The notes: generated from the sequence alone by a model not told the origin. Counted from the first letter of the stretch, positions 53,618 through 62,720 are shown. The stretch is 64,000 nucleotides of DNA from Gaiellasilicea sp963850995 (GCA_963850995.1 CAWKNQ010000004.1:372001-436000); one strand, 5' to 3'. Numbers and translations are program-made.

Positions 53618-54411
53618 GCCGTCTCGATCCGTGCCCGGGCCGTCAAGGTCGCGGGGTCGAGCGCCGCGAGCGCGTCGTAGAGCGCGACGTGGAAGCTGCC
53701 CGGGCCCTTCGCTTCGGCTGCCGCGTCCTCGCCGGCGACGCCGAACGCGACGAGCGCCTCGGCCGCAGCCTCGAACGGGTCGGGCTTCGCGGCGAGGAAG
53801 CAGCCCGTGAGCGCGGTCGACATGCAACCGGTTCCTGTGATCGCGGCCAGCAGCTCGTGGCCGTTGGCGACGGCCGCAACACGCTTGCCGTCCGAGACGT
53901 GGTCGACGACGCCGGTCACGGACGCGACCACGCCGAGCGACATCGCAGCCTCGCGCGCGAGCGCGGCGGGATCGCCCCCGACACCCACCGACTCGACGCC
54001 GCGCACCTCCGCCTCGGCCCCGACGAGCGTCGCGACCTCGCCCGCATTCCCCCGCAGCACGGCGACGTGGACCGTGTCGAGAATGCGCTTCGCGGTCTCG
54101 GTGCGGTACGCGGTCGCGCCCGCGCCGACCGGATCGAGGACGACGGGCACGCCCTTCTCGTTCGCCGCAGTGCCGGCGGCGAGCATCGCCTCGATCCAGC
54201 GCTCCGAGAGCGTGCCGATGTTGAGCACGAGCGCCCCCGCGAGCCCCACCATCTCGCGCACCTCCTCCTCGGCGTGCGCCATTACCGGCAGCGCGCCCAG
54301 GGCGAGAATCGCGTTCGCGGTCTCGTTCATGACGACGTAATTCGTGATGTTGTGGACGAGCGGCTTGCGCTCGCGGATCGCAGCGAGAGTGGCGCCCGGG
54401 TCGATGCTCAT
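53614..54411 (-). CDS. thiM: Hydroxyethylthiazole kinase
   Basis: The 265-residue ribokinase-like enzyme salvages the thiazole part of thiamine. It has KPLVHNITNYVVMNETANAI, LALGALPVMAHAEEEVREMV, VVLDPVGAGATAYRTETAKR, VLRGNAGEVATLVGAEAEVR and ITGTGCMSTALTGCFLAAKP, with the catalytic Cys of GTGCM. It starts with ATG overlapping the thiD stop (ATGA). Together with thiD and thiE it forms a complete salvage route; thiC and thiG are not seen here. Confidence 0.95.
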   Translation of the reverse strand: MSIDPGATLAAIRERKPLVHNITNYVVMNETANAILALGALPVMAHAEEEVREMVGLAGALVLNIGTLSERWIEAMLAAGTAANEKGVPVVLDPVGAGATAYRTETAKRILDTVHVAVLRGNAGEVATLVGAEAEVRGVESVGVGGDPAALAREAAMSLGVVASVTGVVDHVSDGKRVAAVANGHELLAAITGTGCMSTALTGCFLAAKPDPFEAAAEALVAFGVAGEDAAAEAKGPGSFHVALYDALAALDPATLTARARIETA

Positions 54412-55187
54412 GCGCGGCCCCTCACGTCGAGGACGTCGACAGGCCCCTCGCCCGCGCCGATCTCATGGAGGCCGTTGCGGACGGCGCCCGAGGCTGCCTC
54501 GGCCGCGCCTCGCGCCGCGCCCTCCAGCGAGAGTCCGCGCGCGAGCAACGCGGTGAGCGTCGCCGAGTGCGTGCAGCCGGCGCCGTGCGTCGCCGGCACA
54601 TCGTGGCGCTCGACCGCGATCTCCACGTGCGTCTCCCCGTCGAAGAGATGGTCGACAGCGGTCTCGCCGTGGCCGCCGGTGACAAGCGCCGCCGTCGCGC
54701 CGAGCTCGACGAGACGCTCGGCGAGCTCCCGCCGCGACGCGCCCGACATCCCGGTGAGCGCCTCCGCCTCGGGCAGGTTCGGCGTCACCACGGTTGCGAG
54801 CGGGAAGAGCCGGGCGACCAGCGTCTCGACGGCGTCGTCCTGCAGGAGCTGCGCGCCCGAGCTGGCGATCAGGACCGGGTCGACGACGAGCGGCACCGGG
54901 CGGCGCGCGAGCGCCTCCGCCACCGTCTCGACGATCTCGCGCGAGAAGAGCATGCCCGTCTTGGCGGCGTCGACGCCGATGTCGTCGAAGACCGCATCGA
55001 GCTGCGCGCGGATGAACTCGGACGGGAGCTCGTGCACCGCCGTCACCCCGGTCGTGTTCTGCGCCGTCAGGGCGACGAGCACGCTCGAACCGTGCGCGCC
55101 GGCGGCGGCAAAGGCCTTCAGGTCCGCCTGGATGCCCGCTCCGCCGCCGGAGTCGGACGTCGCAATCGTGAGGCAGCGCGGGACGAT
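54408..55187 (-). CDS. thiD: Hydroxymethylpyrimidine kinase / HMP-phosphate kinase, no standard start codon
   Basis: The frame codes for the complete enzyme: CLTIATSDSGGGAGIQADLK, AFAAAGAHGSSVLVALTAQN, DAVFDDIGVDAAKTGMLFSR, LVVDPVLIASSGAQLLQDDA, TPNLPEAEALTGMSGASRRE and THGAGCTHSATLTALLARG. Upstream of the conserved N-terminus there is no in-frame ATG, GTG or TTG. The codon 6 bases after GAAGGGAG, at the usual distance from the riboswitch end, is ATC. It would give IVPRCLTIATSDSG. The explanation is either a rare ATC start, a base error (ATG read as ATC) or a nearby indel. The length of 259 residues fits the family. The enzyme phosphorylates hydroxymethylpyrimidine twice for thiamine salvage. 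Confidence 0.88.
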   Translation of the reverse strand: MVPRCLTIATSDSGGGAGIQADLKAFAAAGAHGSSVLVALTAQNTTGVTAVHELPSEFIRAQLDAVFDDIGVDAAKTGMLFSREIVETVAEALARRPVPLVVDPVLIASSGAQLLQDDAVETLVARLFPLATVVTPNLPEAEALTGMSGASRRELAERLVELGATAALVTGGHGETAVDHLFDGETHVEIAVERHDVPATHGAGCTHSATLTALLARGLSLEGAARGAAEAASGAVRNGLHEIGAGEGPVDVLDVRGRA

Positions 55188-55192
55188 TTTGC

Positions 55193-55263
55193 ACTCCCTT
55201 CGCCGGTGCGAACCGGATCAGGTTCGACGGGTGTGATCTCAGCCCCGTAGGGGCACCCCGGTA
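55193..55263 (-). promoter_or_regulatory. TPP riboswitch (THI element) upstream of thiD
   Basis: The minus strand carries the conserved parts of the thi-box in order: ACCGGGGTGCC, GGGGCTGAGATCACACCC, GAACCTGATCCGGTT and CACCGGCGAAGGGAG. It ends directly at the ribosome binding site (GAAGGGAG), so thiamine diphosphate binding would hide translation start of thiD. It controls the thiD-thiM-thiE-thiL operon. Confidence 0.95.
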
Positions 55264-55318
55264 GGCCGACGTTAGCAACAACACAACGGACGTCCGGTCA
55301 CGGTCCGATCATTGAGAC

Positions 55319-55612
55319 ATGCGCGACGCGCTCGACGACTTGCTGCGCCGAAGGACGCTGCTGACACTCGCCGCTGCAATCGCGCTCGGCTATGCGTTGC
55401 TCGACCTGGCCCAGGGAACCGCCGCCCTCGTGCTCTCGATCTTCACCGAGCAGGCCACCCAGTTCGATGCCGGACGAAGCCCACTCTCGTTGCGGATCGG
55501 CGGACGGGTCCTCGAGTTCGCACAGCTCGCGGCGGGAGTGGTCACACTCGCCGTCGTGTTGGCAGCGATCCTGTATGTGCTGAGACACGAGCGGAAGGAC
55601 GCGACCAGGTAG
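55319..55612 (+). CDS. Small membrane protein, unknown
   Basis: The 97-residue protein has two or three hydrophobic segments: LLTLAAAIALGYALLDLAQG, GTAALVLSIFTEQA and AQLAAGVVTLAVVLAAILYV. The C-terminal RHERKDATR is charged. I do not recognise a family; the two-helix arrangement with an ATR-like tail is seen in many actinobacterial proteins of unknown role. It starts with ATG and precedes the helicase gene by 27 bases. It may share its promoter region with the divergent thi operon. Confidence 0.65.
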   Translation: MRDALDDLLRRRTLLTLAAAIALGYALLDLAQGTAALVLSIFTEQATQFDAGRSPLSLRIGGRVLEFAQLAAGVVTLAVVLAAILYVLRHERKDATR

Positions 55613-55639
55613 AACCCCGCCCTAAGCTTCAATGAGGCC

Positions 55640-57879
55640 GTGAGCACCGTCGCCCCCGCCTGGCACGACCTGCTGGCCGGAGAGGAGCTCGCCCACTTGA
55701 CGGTCGAGCCGGCACGGACGGGACGGAGCGAGCCGTTTCCGGACGACCTCGACCCGCGCGTCGCCTCCGCGCTCGTCGCGCAGGGGATCACGTCGCTCTA
55801 CACGCACCAGGCCGAGACCTGGGAGGCGCTCCGCGCGGGGGGCAACGCGATCGTGACGACGAGCACGGCCAGCGGCAAGAGCCTCGCCTTCAATCTGCCG
55901 GTACTCGACCTGCTCGCGCGCGAGCCGAAGAGCAGGGCTCTCTACCTCTACCCGACGAAGGCGCTCTCCCAGGACCAGGCACGCGCTCTCGGCGCGTTCG
56001 GCGTCAAGGGCGTCAAGCCGGCCATCTACGACGGCGACACCGAGACCGAGCGGCGCTGGCAGATCCGCAGATGGGCGAACGTGATCCTGACGAACCCGGA
56101 CATGCTCCACGTCGGCGTGCTGCCGCACCACGACCGCTGGGGCGACGTGCTCGCGAACCTCCGCTACGTCGTCGTCGACGAGGCGCACGTCTACCGCGGC
56201 GTGTTCGGCTCGCACGTCTCGAACGTGCTCCGGCGGCTGCGCCGGCTCGCGCGCGCGTACGACTCCGAGCCGCAGTTCGTGCTCGCCTCGGCGACGATCG
56301 CGAACGCGGCGCAGCTGGCCCAGTCGCTGCTCGGCGAGCCCGCCGTCGTCGTCGACAGCGACGCGGCGCCGGCGACCGAGCGGACGATCGCGCTCTGGAA
56401 CCCGGAGCTGATCGACGAGGACCTCGGCCAGCGCGCGAGCGCGCTCGGCGACGCGTCCCGCCTGCTGGCGACCTTCGTCGAACGCGGGCTGCGCACGATC
56501 TGCTTCGCCAAGAGCCGCAAGGCGGTCGAGCTGATCCACCGCTTCGCATCCGATCGGCTCGAGCCCGAGCTCGCTGCGCGCCTCGCTCCCTACCGCGCCG
56601 GGTACACCCCTTCACAGCGCCGCGAGATCGAGCAGCGGCTGATGGCAGGCGAGCTCCTCGGCGTCTCGGCAACCGACGCGCTCGAGCTCGGCATCGACAT
56701 CGGCACGCTCGACTGTGCGATCTCGGTCGGCTTCCCCGGCACGGTCAGCTCGCTACGGCAGCAGTGGGGCCGGGCCGGCCGGCGCAGCCCGGGCCTCGCG
56801 GTGCTCGTCGCGAGCGAGGACGCGCTCGACCAGTACTTCATGCGCGAGCCGGAGACGCTGCTCGGCGCGAACCGTGGAGGCAGCCCTGCTCGACCACGCG
56901 AACCCGCGCGTCCTCGACGGCCACGTGCTCTCGGCCGCCTTCGAGGGGCCGATCGACGAGGCCGACGCGGCGACGCTCGGGCCGGAAGCGCTCGAGCGCG
57001 CCGCCGTGCTCCCGGAGCTGAAGAAGACGGACGCGGGATATGTCTGGGCCGGAACCGACTACCCCGCCGCGCGCGTCCTGCTCAGGTCGGGCGAGCTCGA
57101 CTCGTTCACCGTCGTCGACGCCGAGACCGGCGCCGTGCTCGGGCTCGTCGAGCGCTCGCGCGCCTACTCGACGGTCCACGACGGCGCCGTCTACCTCCAC
57201 CTCGGCGAGCAGCACGTCGTCAAGCGGCTGGACGTCGACGCTCGCGTCGCGCTCGTCGCCCGCGCGAACGTCGACTGGTACACGCAGGCGAAGAAGGAGA
57301 CGCAGACCTCGATCGTCGAGCCGCTGCGGGTCGAGCACCGGCTCGGGCTCGAGCTGACACACGGCCGCGTCTCCGTCACCGAGCGGGTGATCGGGTACCA
57401 GCGCAAGTCGATCAGCGGCGGCGACACGCTCGAGACGGTCCCGCTCGACCTGCCGGAGACGAGCTTCGAGACCGAAGCTGTCTGGTTCTGCCCCACGGCT
57501 GCCCAGCTCGAGGGTCTCGAGGAGATGCCGAAGCTGCTGTCCTCGCTCCACGCGGCCGAGCACTCGCTGATCGCGCTCCTGCCGCTCTGGGCGATGTGCG
57601 ACCGCTGGGACATCGGCGGGCTCTCGACGAACGTGCACTACCAGACCGGTCTGCCGACGATCTTCGTCTACGACGGGCACGCCGGCGGCGTCGGGATCAC
57701 GGAGCGCGGCTTCGAGCGCTTCGAGGGCTGGGTCGAGGACACGGCGAAGATGCTCGCCGGCTGTCCCGTGCTCGGACGGCTGCCCCAGCTGCGTGCAGAG
57801 CCCGAAGTGCGGCAACCTGAACGACTATCTCGACAAGGACGGCGCGCTGACGCTCCTGCGCAGGCTGCTCGCAAGCTGA
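55640..57879 (+). CDS. DEAD/DEAH-box helicase with DUF1998 (YprA/MrfA-like), two frameshifts
   Basis: About 745 residues. Motif Q/I region is ITSLYTHQAETWEALRAGGN with Walker A TTSTASGKSLAFNLPVLDLL; motif II is YVVVDEAHVYRGVFGSHVSN; SAT is FVLASATIANAAQLAQSLLG; motif VI is QQWGRAGRRSPGLAVLVASE. The C-terminal DUF1998 part has DWYTQAKKETQTSIVEPLRV, VWFCPTAAQLEGLEEMPKLL and a four-Cys cluster CPCSDGCPSCVQSPKCGN. One indel lies near 56868 (before RTVEAALLDHANP) and one near 57768 (before the Cys cluster). MrfA-type helicases take part in DNA repair after mitomycin C. Start is GTG. Confidence 0.9.
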
Positions 57880-57988
57880 CACGAAGCCGGCACGAAGCCG
57901 TGCTGCTTCTGCGCGCAGATCCTAGATAGCGTTTCCGTAGGGACACCGGGGTGCCCCTGGGGCACGTTGGGGACGGATTTCGCACCGC

Positions 57989-58032
57989 TGTCGATTTCGC
58001 CGCGCCACGTTCGTCTACGTGGTGAAATCGAC
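57989..58032 (+). promoter_or_regulatory. Candidate ECF sigma promoter with overlapping inverted repeat
   Basis: TGTCGA at 57989 and CGTC at 58012, 17 bases apart, look like an ECF-type -35/-10 pair for the downstream sigma factor. Around them GTCGATTTCGCC and GGTGAAATCGAC form 12-base arms with one mismatch. A ribosome binding site GGAGGAA follows before the first DGPF gene. This would fit autoregulation with an additional operator. Confidence 0.5.
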
Positions 58033-58050
58033 TTCCGAGAGGAGGAACGG

Positions 58051-58401
58051 ATGCAGTATCTGGCACTGATCTACGGCGACGAGTCCCACTGGCGGGGCCT
58101 CTCGCCGGAGGAGCGCGAGCGCGAGATGGGCGAGTACATGGCTCTCTCGCAGGCGGCCGTGACGGCGGGAGGCAACGAGCTCGACTCGACCGAGACGGCG
58201 ACGACGGTCCGCGTCCGCGGCGACGAGACGCTCGTCACCGACGGCCCCTTCGCCGAAGTGAAGGAGTCCATCGGCGGCTACTACGTCTTCGAGTGCGACT
58301 CGATCGACGAGGCGTGCACGTGGGCGGCGAAGATCCCAGCCGCGAGGCACGGGTCGATCGAAGTCCGGCCTGTCTACGTCGACGGAGGTGAGGAGTCGTG
58401 A
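58051..58401 (+). CDS. DGPF (YCII-like) domain protein, first of pair
   Basis: The 116-residue protein starts MQYLALIYGDESHWRGLSPE and has the family signature DETLVTDGPFAEVKESIGGY, then YYVFECDSIDEACTWAAKIP and IEVRPVYVDG. DGPF proteins occur next to ECF42-type sigma factors, where they are thought to take part in signalling; the molecular role is not known. GGAGGAA lies 4 bases before the ATG. The next gene begins inside its stop codon. Confidence 0.92.
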   Translation: MQYLALIYGDESHWRGLSPEEREREMGEYMALSQAAVTAGGNELDSTETATTVRVRGDETLVTDGPFAEVKESIGGYYVFECDSIDEACTWAAKIPAARHGSIEVRPVYVDGGEES

Positions 58402-58766
58402 AGTACGCAGCCCTGCTGACGAACAACGCCGACGCAGTCGCCGCCTGGGAGAAGATGTCGCCCGAGGAGGCCGCCGCGGCGCGCGCCCTCGAGGTGCCGA
58501 AGTGGGAGGCGCTCTTCGCCGAGCTCGGCCCGACCGGTGCACTGGGCAGCGGCTACGAGCTCGACAGCCCCACCACCGCGAAGACGGTCCGCGTCCGTGA
58601 CGGCGAGACACTTGTCACAGACGGTCCCTTCGCCGAGACCAAGGAGCAGATCGGCGGCCTGATGGAGATCGAGGCCGAGGACCTGGACGCGGCGATCGCG
58701 ATCGCCGCCCGGATCCCGGTCGTCTTCACGGCCTCCGTCGAGCTGAGGCCGGTCATCGAGCATTGA
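58398..58766 (+). CDS. DGPF (YCII-like) domain protein, second of pair
   Basis: The 122-residue paralogue starts with GTG overlapping the first (GTGA). It has AAWEKMSPEEAAAARALEVP, DGETLVTDGPFAETKEQIGG and DAAIAIAARIPVVFTASVEL. It shares the DGPFAE-K-IGG core with its neighbour but differs elsewhere, so the pair could form a heterodimer. It overlaps the sigma factor start by four bases (TTGA). Confidence 0.92.
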   Translation: MKYAALLTNNADAVAAWEKMSPEEAAAARALEVPKWEALFAELGPTGALGSGYELDSPTTAKTVRVRDGETLVTDGPFAETKEQIGGLMEIEAEDLDAAIAIAARIPVVFTASVELRPVIEH

Positions 58767-59962
58767 CCCCGGACCTCGAGCGGGTCTTCAAGGAGGAATG
58801 GGGCCGTGCCGTCGCTGCACTCACCCGCGTCCTCGGCGACATCCAACTCGCCGAGGACGCGGTGCAGGATGCATTCACCACCGCGCTCGAGCGCTGGCCG
58901 GGAGCCGGGACGCCCGGCAACCCGGGCGCGTGGATCATCACGACCGCGCGCAACCGCGCGATCGACCGGCTCCGCCGCGAGCGGACATTCGCCCGCAAGG
59001 CCGAGCTGCTGGCACGGCTGGAGGCCCTGCCGGCCGACGAGGACGACGTGAGCGCGATTCCGGACGACAGGCTCGCGCTCGTCTTCACCTGCTGCCACCC
59101 CGCGCTCGCGGCGGAGTCGCGCGTCGCGCTGACACTCCGCGAGGTCGCCGGCCTGACGACGACCGAGATCGCCCACGCGTTCCTCGTCGCCGAGCCGGCG
59201 ATGGCCCAGCGGCTGGTGCGGGCGAAGAAGAAGGTTCGCGACGCGGGCATCCCCTTCCGCGTCCCACCCGACCACCTGCTCCCCGAGCGGCTGCGCTCCG
59301 TGCTCGCCGTCCTCTACCTCGTCTTCAACGAGGGCTACTCGGCAAGCGTCGGTGGCGCCGCGATCCGCGACGAGCTCTGCGACGAGGCGATCCGGCTGGC
59401 GAAGCTTCTCGCTGTGCTGATGCCGGACGAGCCGGAGGCGCTCGGACTGCTCGCTCTGATGCTGCTGCACGACGCCCGGCGCGAGGCCCGCCTCGACCCC
59501 GCGGGCGAGATCGTCCTGCTCGCGGACCAGGACCGCGGGCGCTGGAACCAGGCCCGCATCGACGAGGGGACGCGTCTGCTCGAACGCGCGCTCTCACACC
59601 GGCGGCCGGGCACCTACCAGCTCCAGGCTGCGATCGCCGCCCTGCATCTCGAAGACGTCACCGACTGGCAGCAGATCGCTGCGCTCTACAACGAGCTGGC
59701 ACGGCTCGAGCCGACGCCGATCGTCGAGCTGAACCGCGCCGTGGCGGTCGCGATGGCCCACGGGCCCGAGTTCGGACTCGAGCTCGTCGAGCAGATCGAC
59801 CTGCCCCGCTACCACCTCCTGCACGCCGCGCGGGCCGACTTCCTCCGCAGGCTCGACCGCCCCGACGAGGCGGCCTCGGCCTACCGAGACGCGCTTGCGC
59901 TGGAGATGAACACGGGCGACCGCGCCTTCCTCGAGCGCCGGCTCGCCGAGGTGACGGTCTAG
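58763..59962 (+). CDS. ECF sigma factor of the ECF42 type with C-terminal TPR-like extension
   Basis: The 399-residue protein has sigma region 2 (AVAALTRVLGDIQLAEDAVQ, DAFTTALERWPGAGTPGNPG and AWIITTARNRAIDRLRRE) and region 4 (VFTCCHPALAAESRVALTLR, EVAGLTTTEIAHAFLVAEPA and MAQRLVRAKKKVRDAG). From residue 180 a long extension with LYLVFNEGYSASVGGAAIRD and helical repeats (GTYQLQAAIAALHLEDVTDW) is attached. This layout and the DGPF neighbours define the ECF42 group, where the extension is needed for activity and no anti-sigma factor is encoded. It starts with TTG. Confidence 0.93.
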   Translation: MTPDLERVFKEEWGRAVAALTRVLGDIQLAEDAVQDAFTTALERWPGAGTPGNPGAWIITTARNRAIDRLRRERTFARKAELLARLEALPADEDDVSAIPDDRLALVFTCCHPALAAESRVALTLREVAGLTTTEIAHAFLVAEPAMAQRLVRAKKKVRDAGIPFRVPPDHLLPERLRSVLAVLYLVFNEGYSASVGGAAIRDELCDEAIRLAKLLAVLMPDEPEALGLLALMLLHDARREARLDPAGEIVLLADQDRGRWNQARIDEGTRLLERALSHRRPGTYQLQAAIAALHLEDVTDWQQIAALYNELARLEPTPIVELNRAVAVAMAHGPEFGLELVEQIDLPRYHLLHAARADFLRRLDRPDEAASAYRDALALEMNTGDRAFLERRLAEVTV

Positions 59963-59974
59963 CGTTCAGGCTGG

Positions 59975-59980
59975 TACGGT
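59975..59980 (+). promoter_or_regulatory. Candidate leaderless -10 box (TACGGT) for the methyltransferase-like gene
   Basis: TACGGT ends 6 bases before the ATG, the same layout as the other candidate leaderless starts. Confidence 0.4.
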
Positions 59981-59986
59981 CGGCCC

Positions 59987-60543
59987 ATGTACCGCGAGCG
60001 GCTCCCGCAGCTCGACGGCGGGCTCTTCATCACGGACGGCGGCATCGAGACGACGCTGATCTTCCACCACGGCCTCGAGCTGCGCGCGTTCGCTGCCTTC
60101 GACTTGCTCAAGGACGAGCAGGGCACGGAGGAGCTCCGGCGCTACTACGCGCCGTACGCGGAGCTCGCCCGCGAGCAAGGTGTCGGCCTCGTGCTCGAGA
60201 GCCCGACCTGGCGTGCGAACCCGGACTGGGCGGCGGAGATCGGCTACTCGCTCGACGAGCTGGACGCCACCGACCCACTTCGCGAACGCGCTCGACGCCG
60301 CCGCACCGTGGGCCTCCCGCATCGGCGGGCTGCGCACGAACGCGTCCACCAAGAGTCACGCTGAGCGCGACGAGGCGACGGAGCTGGACGAGAGCGATGC
60401 CGACGACCTGGGCGCCGACACGCGGCTCTGAAGGAGCGGCTGCCGAACGTGAACGGCCTCGGCGGCTGCTGCGGAACCGACCACCGCACGTCGTCGTCGA
60501 TCTGCACCGCCTGGTCTCAGCCGAACACCCGTCGCGAGCCTAG
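59987..60543 (+). pseudogene. Homocysteine S-methyltransferase-like gene with internal deletion
   Basis: The N-terminal third of a homocysteine methyltransferase is intact: GLFITDGGIETTLIFHHGLE, LVLESPTWRANPDWAAEIGY and SLDELDAT. The sequence then jumps directly to the C-terminal third, THFANALDAAAPWASRIGGL, RTNASTKSHAE and GLGGCCGTDHR, in other frames. About 120 residues in between are missing, including the segment that should carry the first zinc-binding Cys; the last two Cys of GGCCGTD are present. Several more one-base changes are needed after the junction. It is either a decayed gene or a local assembly collapse. The product could not be a working enzyme as written. Confidence 0.75.
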
Positions 60544-60555
60544 AGACTTCAGAGC

Positions 60556-60973
60556 GTGCGGGTCTCGGCCAAGGTCGACTACGCGTTGCGCGCGCTCGCG
60601 GAGCTCGCCGCGTCGCCGCCGGGCGTCCCGGTCAAGGGCGAGCGGCTCGCGAGCGCCCAGGAGATCCCGCTCAACTTCCTCGAGAACATCCTGCTCGAGC
60701 TGCGGCGCTCGGAGCTGGTCGCGAGCCGGCGCGGCGCGGACGGCGGCTACTGGCTCGGCCGGCCGGCGGCCGAGATCAGCATCGCCGACGTCGTCCGCGC
60801 AGTCGAAGGCCCGATCGCGAGCGTGCGCGGCGAGCAGGCCGGAGGACGTCAGCTACACGGGCGCCGCGGCGGCGCTCGGAGAGGTCTGGATCGAGCTGCG
60901 GGCGAGCATGCGCGGCGTGCTCGAGCAGACATCGCTGGCGGAGCTCGTCGAGCGTCGAAGAACGTCTAGGTGA
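60556..60973 (+). CDS. Rrf2-family transcriptional regulator, one frameshift
   Basis: The protein of about 138 residues starts MRVSAKVDYALRALAELAAS, the standard Rrf2 helix, then GERLASAQEIPLNFLENILL, SELVASRRGADGGYWLGRP (wing) and ISIADVVRAVEGPIASVRGE. An extra G near 60843 shifts the frame; the continuation reads PEDVSYTGAAAALGEVWIEL, RASMRGVLEQTSLAELVE. There is no Cys triad, so it is not an IscR-like Fe-S sensor but closer to CymR, which controls sulfur metabolism. It stands tail to tail with the sulfate transporter operon. Confidence 0.85.
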
Positions 60974-61919
60974 AGACCCGCTCGCGGCTCGGCCGCAGGT
61001 AGACGATCTGGCCCTCGGCCAGCTCGAGCTCCTCACAACGGTCGCGCGTCACCTGCGCCCACATCCGCTCGCCGTCGGCGCGGGTCAGCTCGACCCGGAC
61101 CTCGAAGCCGAGGTGGACGATCCGCTCGATCATGGCCTCGTCGGCGCTCTGCGACGGCTCGGCCAGGAGCTCGAGGTCGTGCGGCCGCACCCACGTGTCT
61201 CCGACCTGGTTGACCGGGCCGACGAAGCTCATCACGAACTCGGTCTCGGGATGCTCGTAGAGGTCGCGCGGGCCGCCGACCTGCTCGATCCGGCCCTTGT
61301 TCATCACCGCGATCCGGTCGGCGACCTCCATCGCCTCCTCCTGGTCGTGCGTGACGAACACGGTCGTCACGTGCACCTCGTCGTGCAGCCGGCGGAGCCA
61401 CTCACGCAGCTCGGCGCGCACGCGCGCGTCGAGGGCCCCGAACGGCTCGTCGAGCAGCAGCACCTCCGGCTCCACCGCGAGCGCGCGGGCGAGTGCCATG
61501 CGCTGCCGCTGGCCGCCGGAGAGCTGGGCGGGGTAGCGGCGCGCGAACGCCTGCAGCTGGACGAGCTCGAGCAGCTCGGCGACGCGCTCGCGGATCTCCT
61601 CCTTCGGCCGCTTCCGGATCGAGAGGCCGAAGGCGACGTTGTCCTGGACGGTCATGTGCTTGAACGCCGCGTAGTGCTGGAAGACGAAGCCGACGCCGCG
61701 CTTCTGCGGCGCGAGCCCGGTCGCGTCCTCGCCGGAGATGACGATCTCGCCCTCGTCCGGCTGCTCGAGCCCGGCGATCACGCGCAGGAGCGTCGACTTG
61801 CCGCTGCCGCTGGGGCCGAGCAGCGCCGTCAGCGAGCCCGAGGCGACCTCGAGCGAGACGTCCTCGAGCGCGGTGAAGTCGCTGAACCGCTTCGAGACGT
61901 TCTTGACGACGATTGACAC
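60966..61919 (-). CDS. cysA: Sulfate ABC transporter ATP-binding protein
   Basis: The 317-residue ATPase has TALLGPSGSGKSTLLRVIAG (Walker A), FVFQHYAAFKHMTVQDNVAF with the CysA-type HYAAFKHM segment, YPAQLSGGQRQRMALARALA (signature), VLLLDEPFGALDARVRAELR (Walker B) and VFVTHDQEEAMEVADRIAVM. The C-terminal TOBE-like part starts near VRPHDLELLAEPSQSADEAM. HYALFRHM/HYAAFKHM is the hallmark of sulfate/thiosulfate importers. It starts with GTG right at the cysW stop and is the last gene of the operon. Confidence 0.95.
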   Translation of the reverse strand: MSIVVKNVSKRFSDFTALEDVSLEVASGSLTALLGPSGSGKSTLLRVIAGLEQPDEGEIVISGEDATGLAPQKRGVGFVFQHYAAFKHMTVQDNVAFGLSIRKRPKEEIRERVAELLELVQLQAFARRYPAQLSGGQRQRMALARALAVEPEVLLLDEPFGALDARVRAELREWLRRLHDEVHVTTVFVTHDQEEAMEVADRIAVMNKGRIEQVGGPRDLYEHPETEFVMSFVGPVNQVGDTWVRPHDLELLAEPSQSADEAMIERIVHLGFEVRVELTRADGERMWAQVTRDRCEELELAEGQIVYLRPSRERVFT

Positions 61920-62720
61920 TAGGCGATCTCCTCCCGCGGTCGGATCACGGTCATGGCGACGAGCACGAGCACGGCGATCACGGCGAGCACGATCGAGATC
62001 GCGTAGGCGCCGGCGAGGTCGAGCGACTGGTAGCGCTCCTCGACGCGCAGGGTGGCCGTCTCCGTCTCGCCCTGGACACGGCCCGAGACGACGGCGACGG
62101 CGCCGTACTCGCCGAGGCAGCGGGCCGTCGTGAGGATGACGCCGTAGACGACCGCCCAGCGGATCGCCGGAAGCGTGATCCGCCGGAACGTCTGCCAGGA
62201 CGAGGCGCCGAGCGTGCGCGCAGCCTGTTCCTGCTCGTCGCCGATCTCGCGCAGCGTCGGCACGACCTCGCGGGCGACGAACGGGAGCGAGACGAAGATC
62301 GTCGCGATCACCATCGAGGGGAGCGCGAACAGCACCTCGAAACCGTTCTTCGCGAGCCAGCCGAACCAGCCGTCACGCCCGTAGAGCAGGTAGAGGGAGA
62401 GCCCGACGACGACGGGCGAGAGCGCCAGCGGAAGATCGACGAACGCGTTCACGATTCCCTTGCCGGGGAACTTGTCCCGCACGATCGAGAGCGCACAGGC
62501 GATCCCGAAGACCGTGTTGGCCGGCACGGCGATCGCGGTGATGATCAGCGTCAGCTTGAAGGCGTTGATCGTCTCCGGGGACGAGAGCGCGGCCCAGGCC
62601 GCGTCGAAGCCGTTCTCGAACGTCCGGTAGAAGACGAGCGCGATCGGCCCGAGCAGGATCGCCGTCGAGGTAGGTGAACGCGATCGCGCGCAGGCCGAGG
62701 CGACGGGCGAGCCTAGCCAC
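61919..62720 (-). CDS. cysW: Sulfate ABC transporter permease CysW, one frameshift
   Basis: About 266 residues with six helices. After the GTG start the sequence RLARRLGLRAIAFTYL continues, once an extra base near 62666 is removed, with TAILLGPIALVFYRTFENGF. Family marks are AFKLTLIITAIAVPANTVFG, NAFVDLPLALSPVVVGLSLY, FVAREVVPTLREIGDEQEQA (EAA loop) and TARCLGEYGAVAVVSGRVQG. It forms the membrane channel with CysT. The start overlaps cysT by 8 bases. Confidence 0.93.

Noticed and set aside
54408..55082. GTG at 55082 as the thiD start
   Set aside because: It would remove the conserved DSGGGAGIQADLK substrate-binding segment, which is clearly encoded upstream in the same frame.
57880..57988. 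Short GTGCCCC/GGGGCAC dyads after the helicase gene
   Set aside because: The stem is short and G/C runs are common here; a terminator is possible but not supported enough to list.
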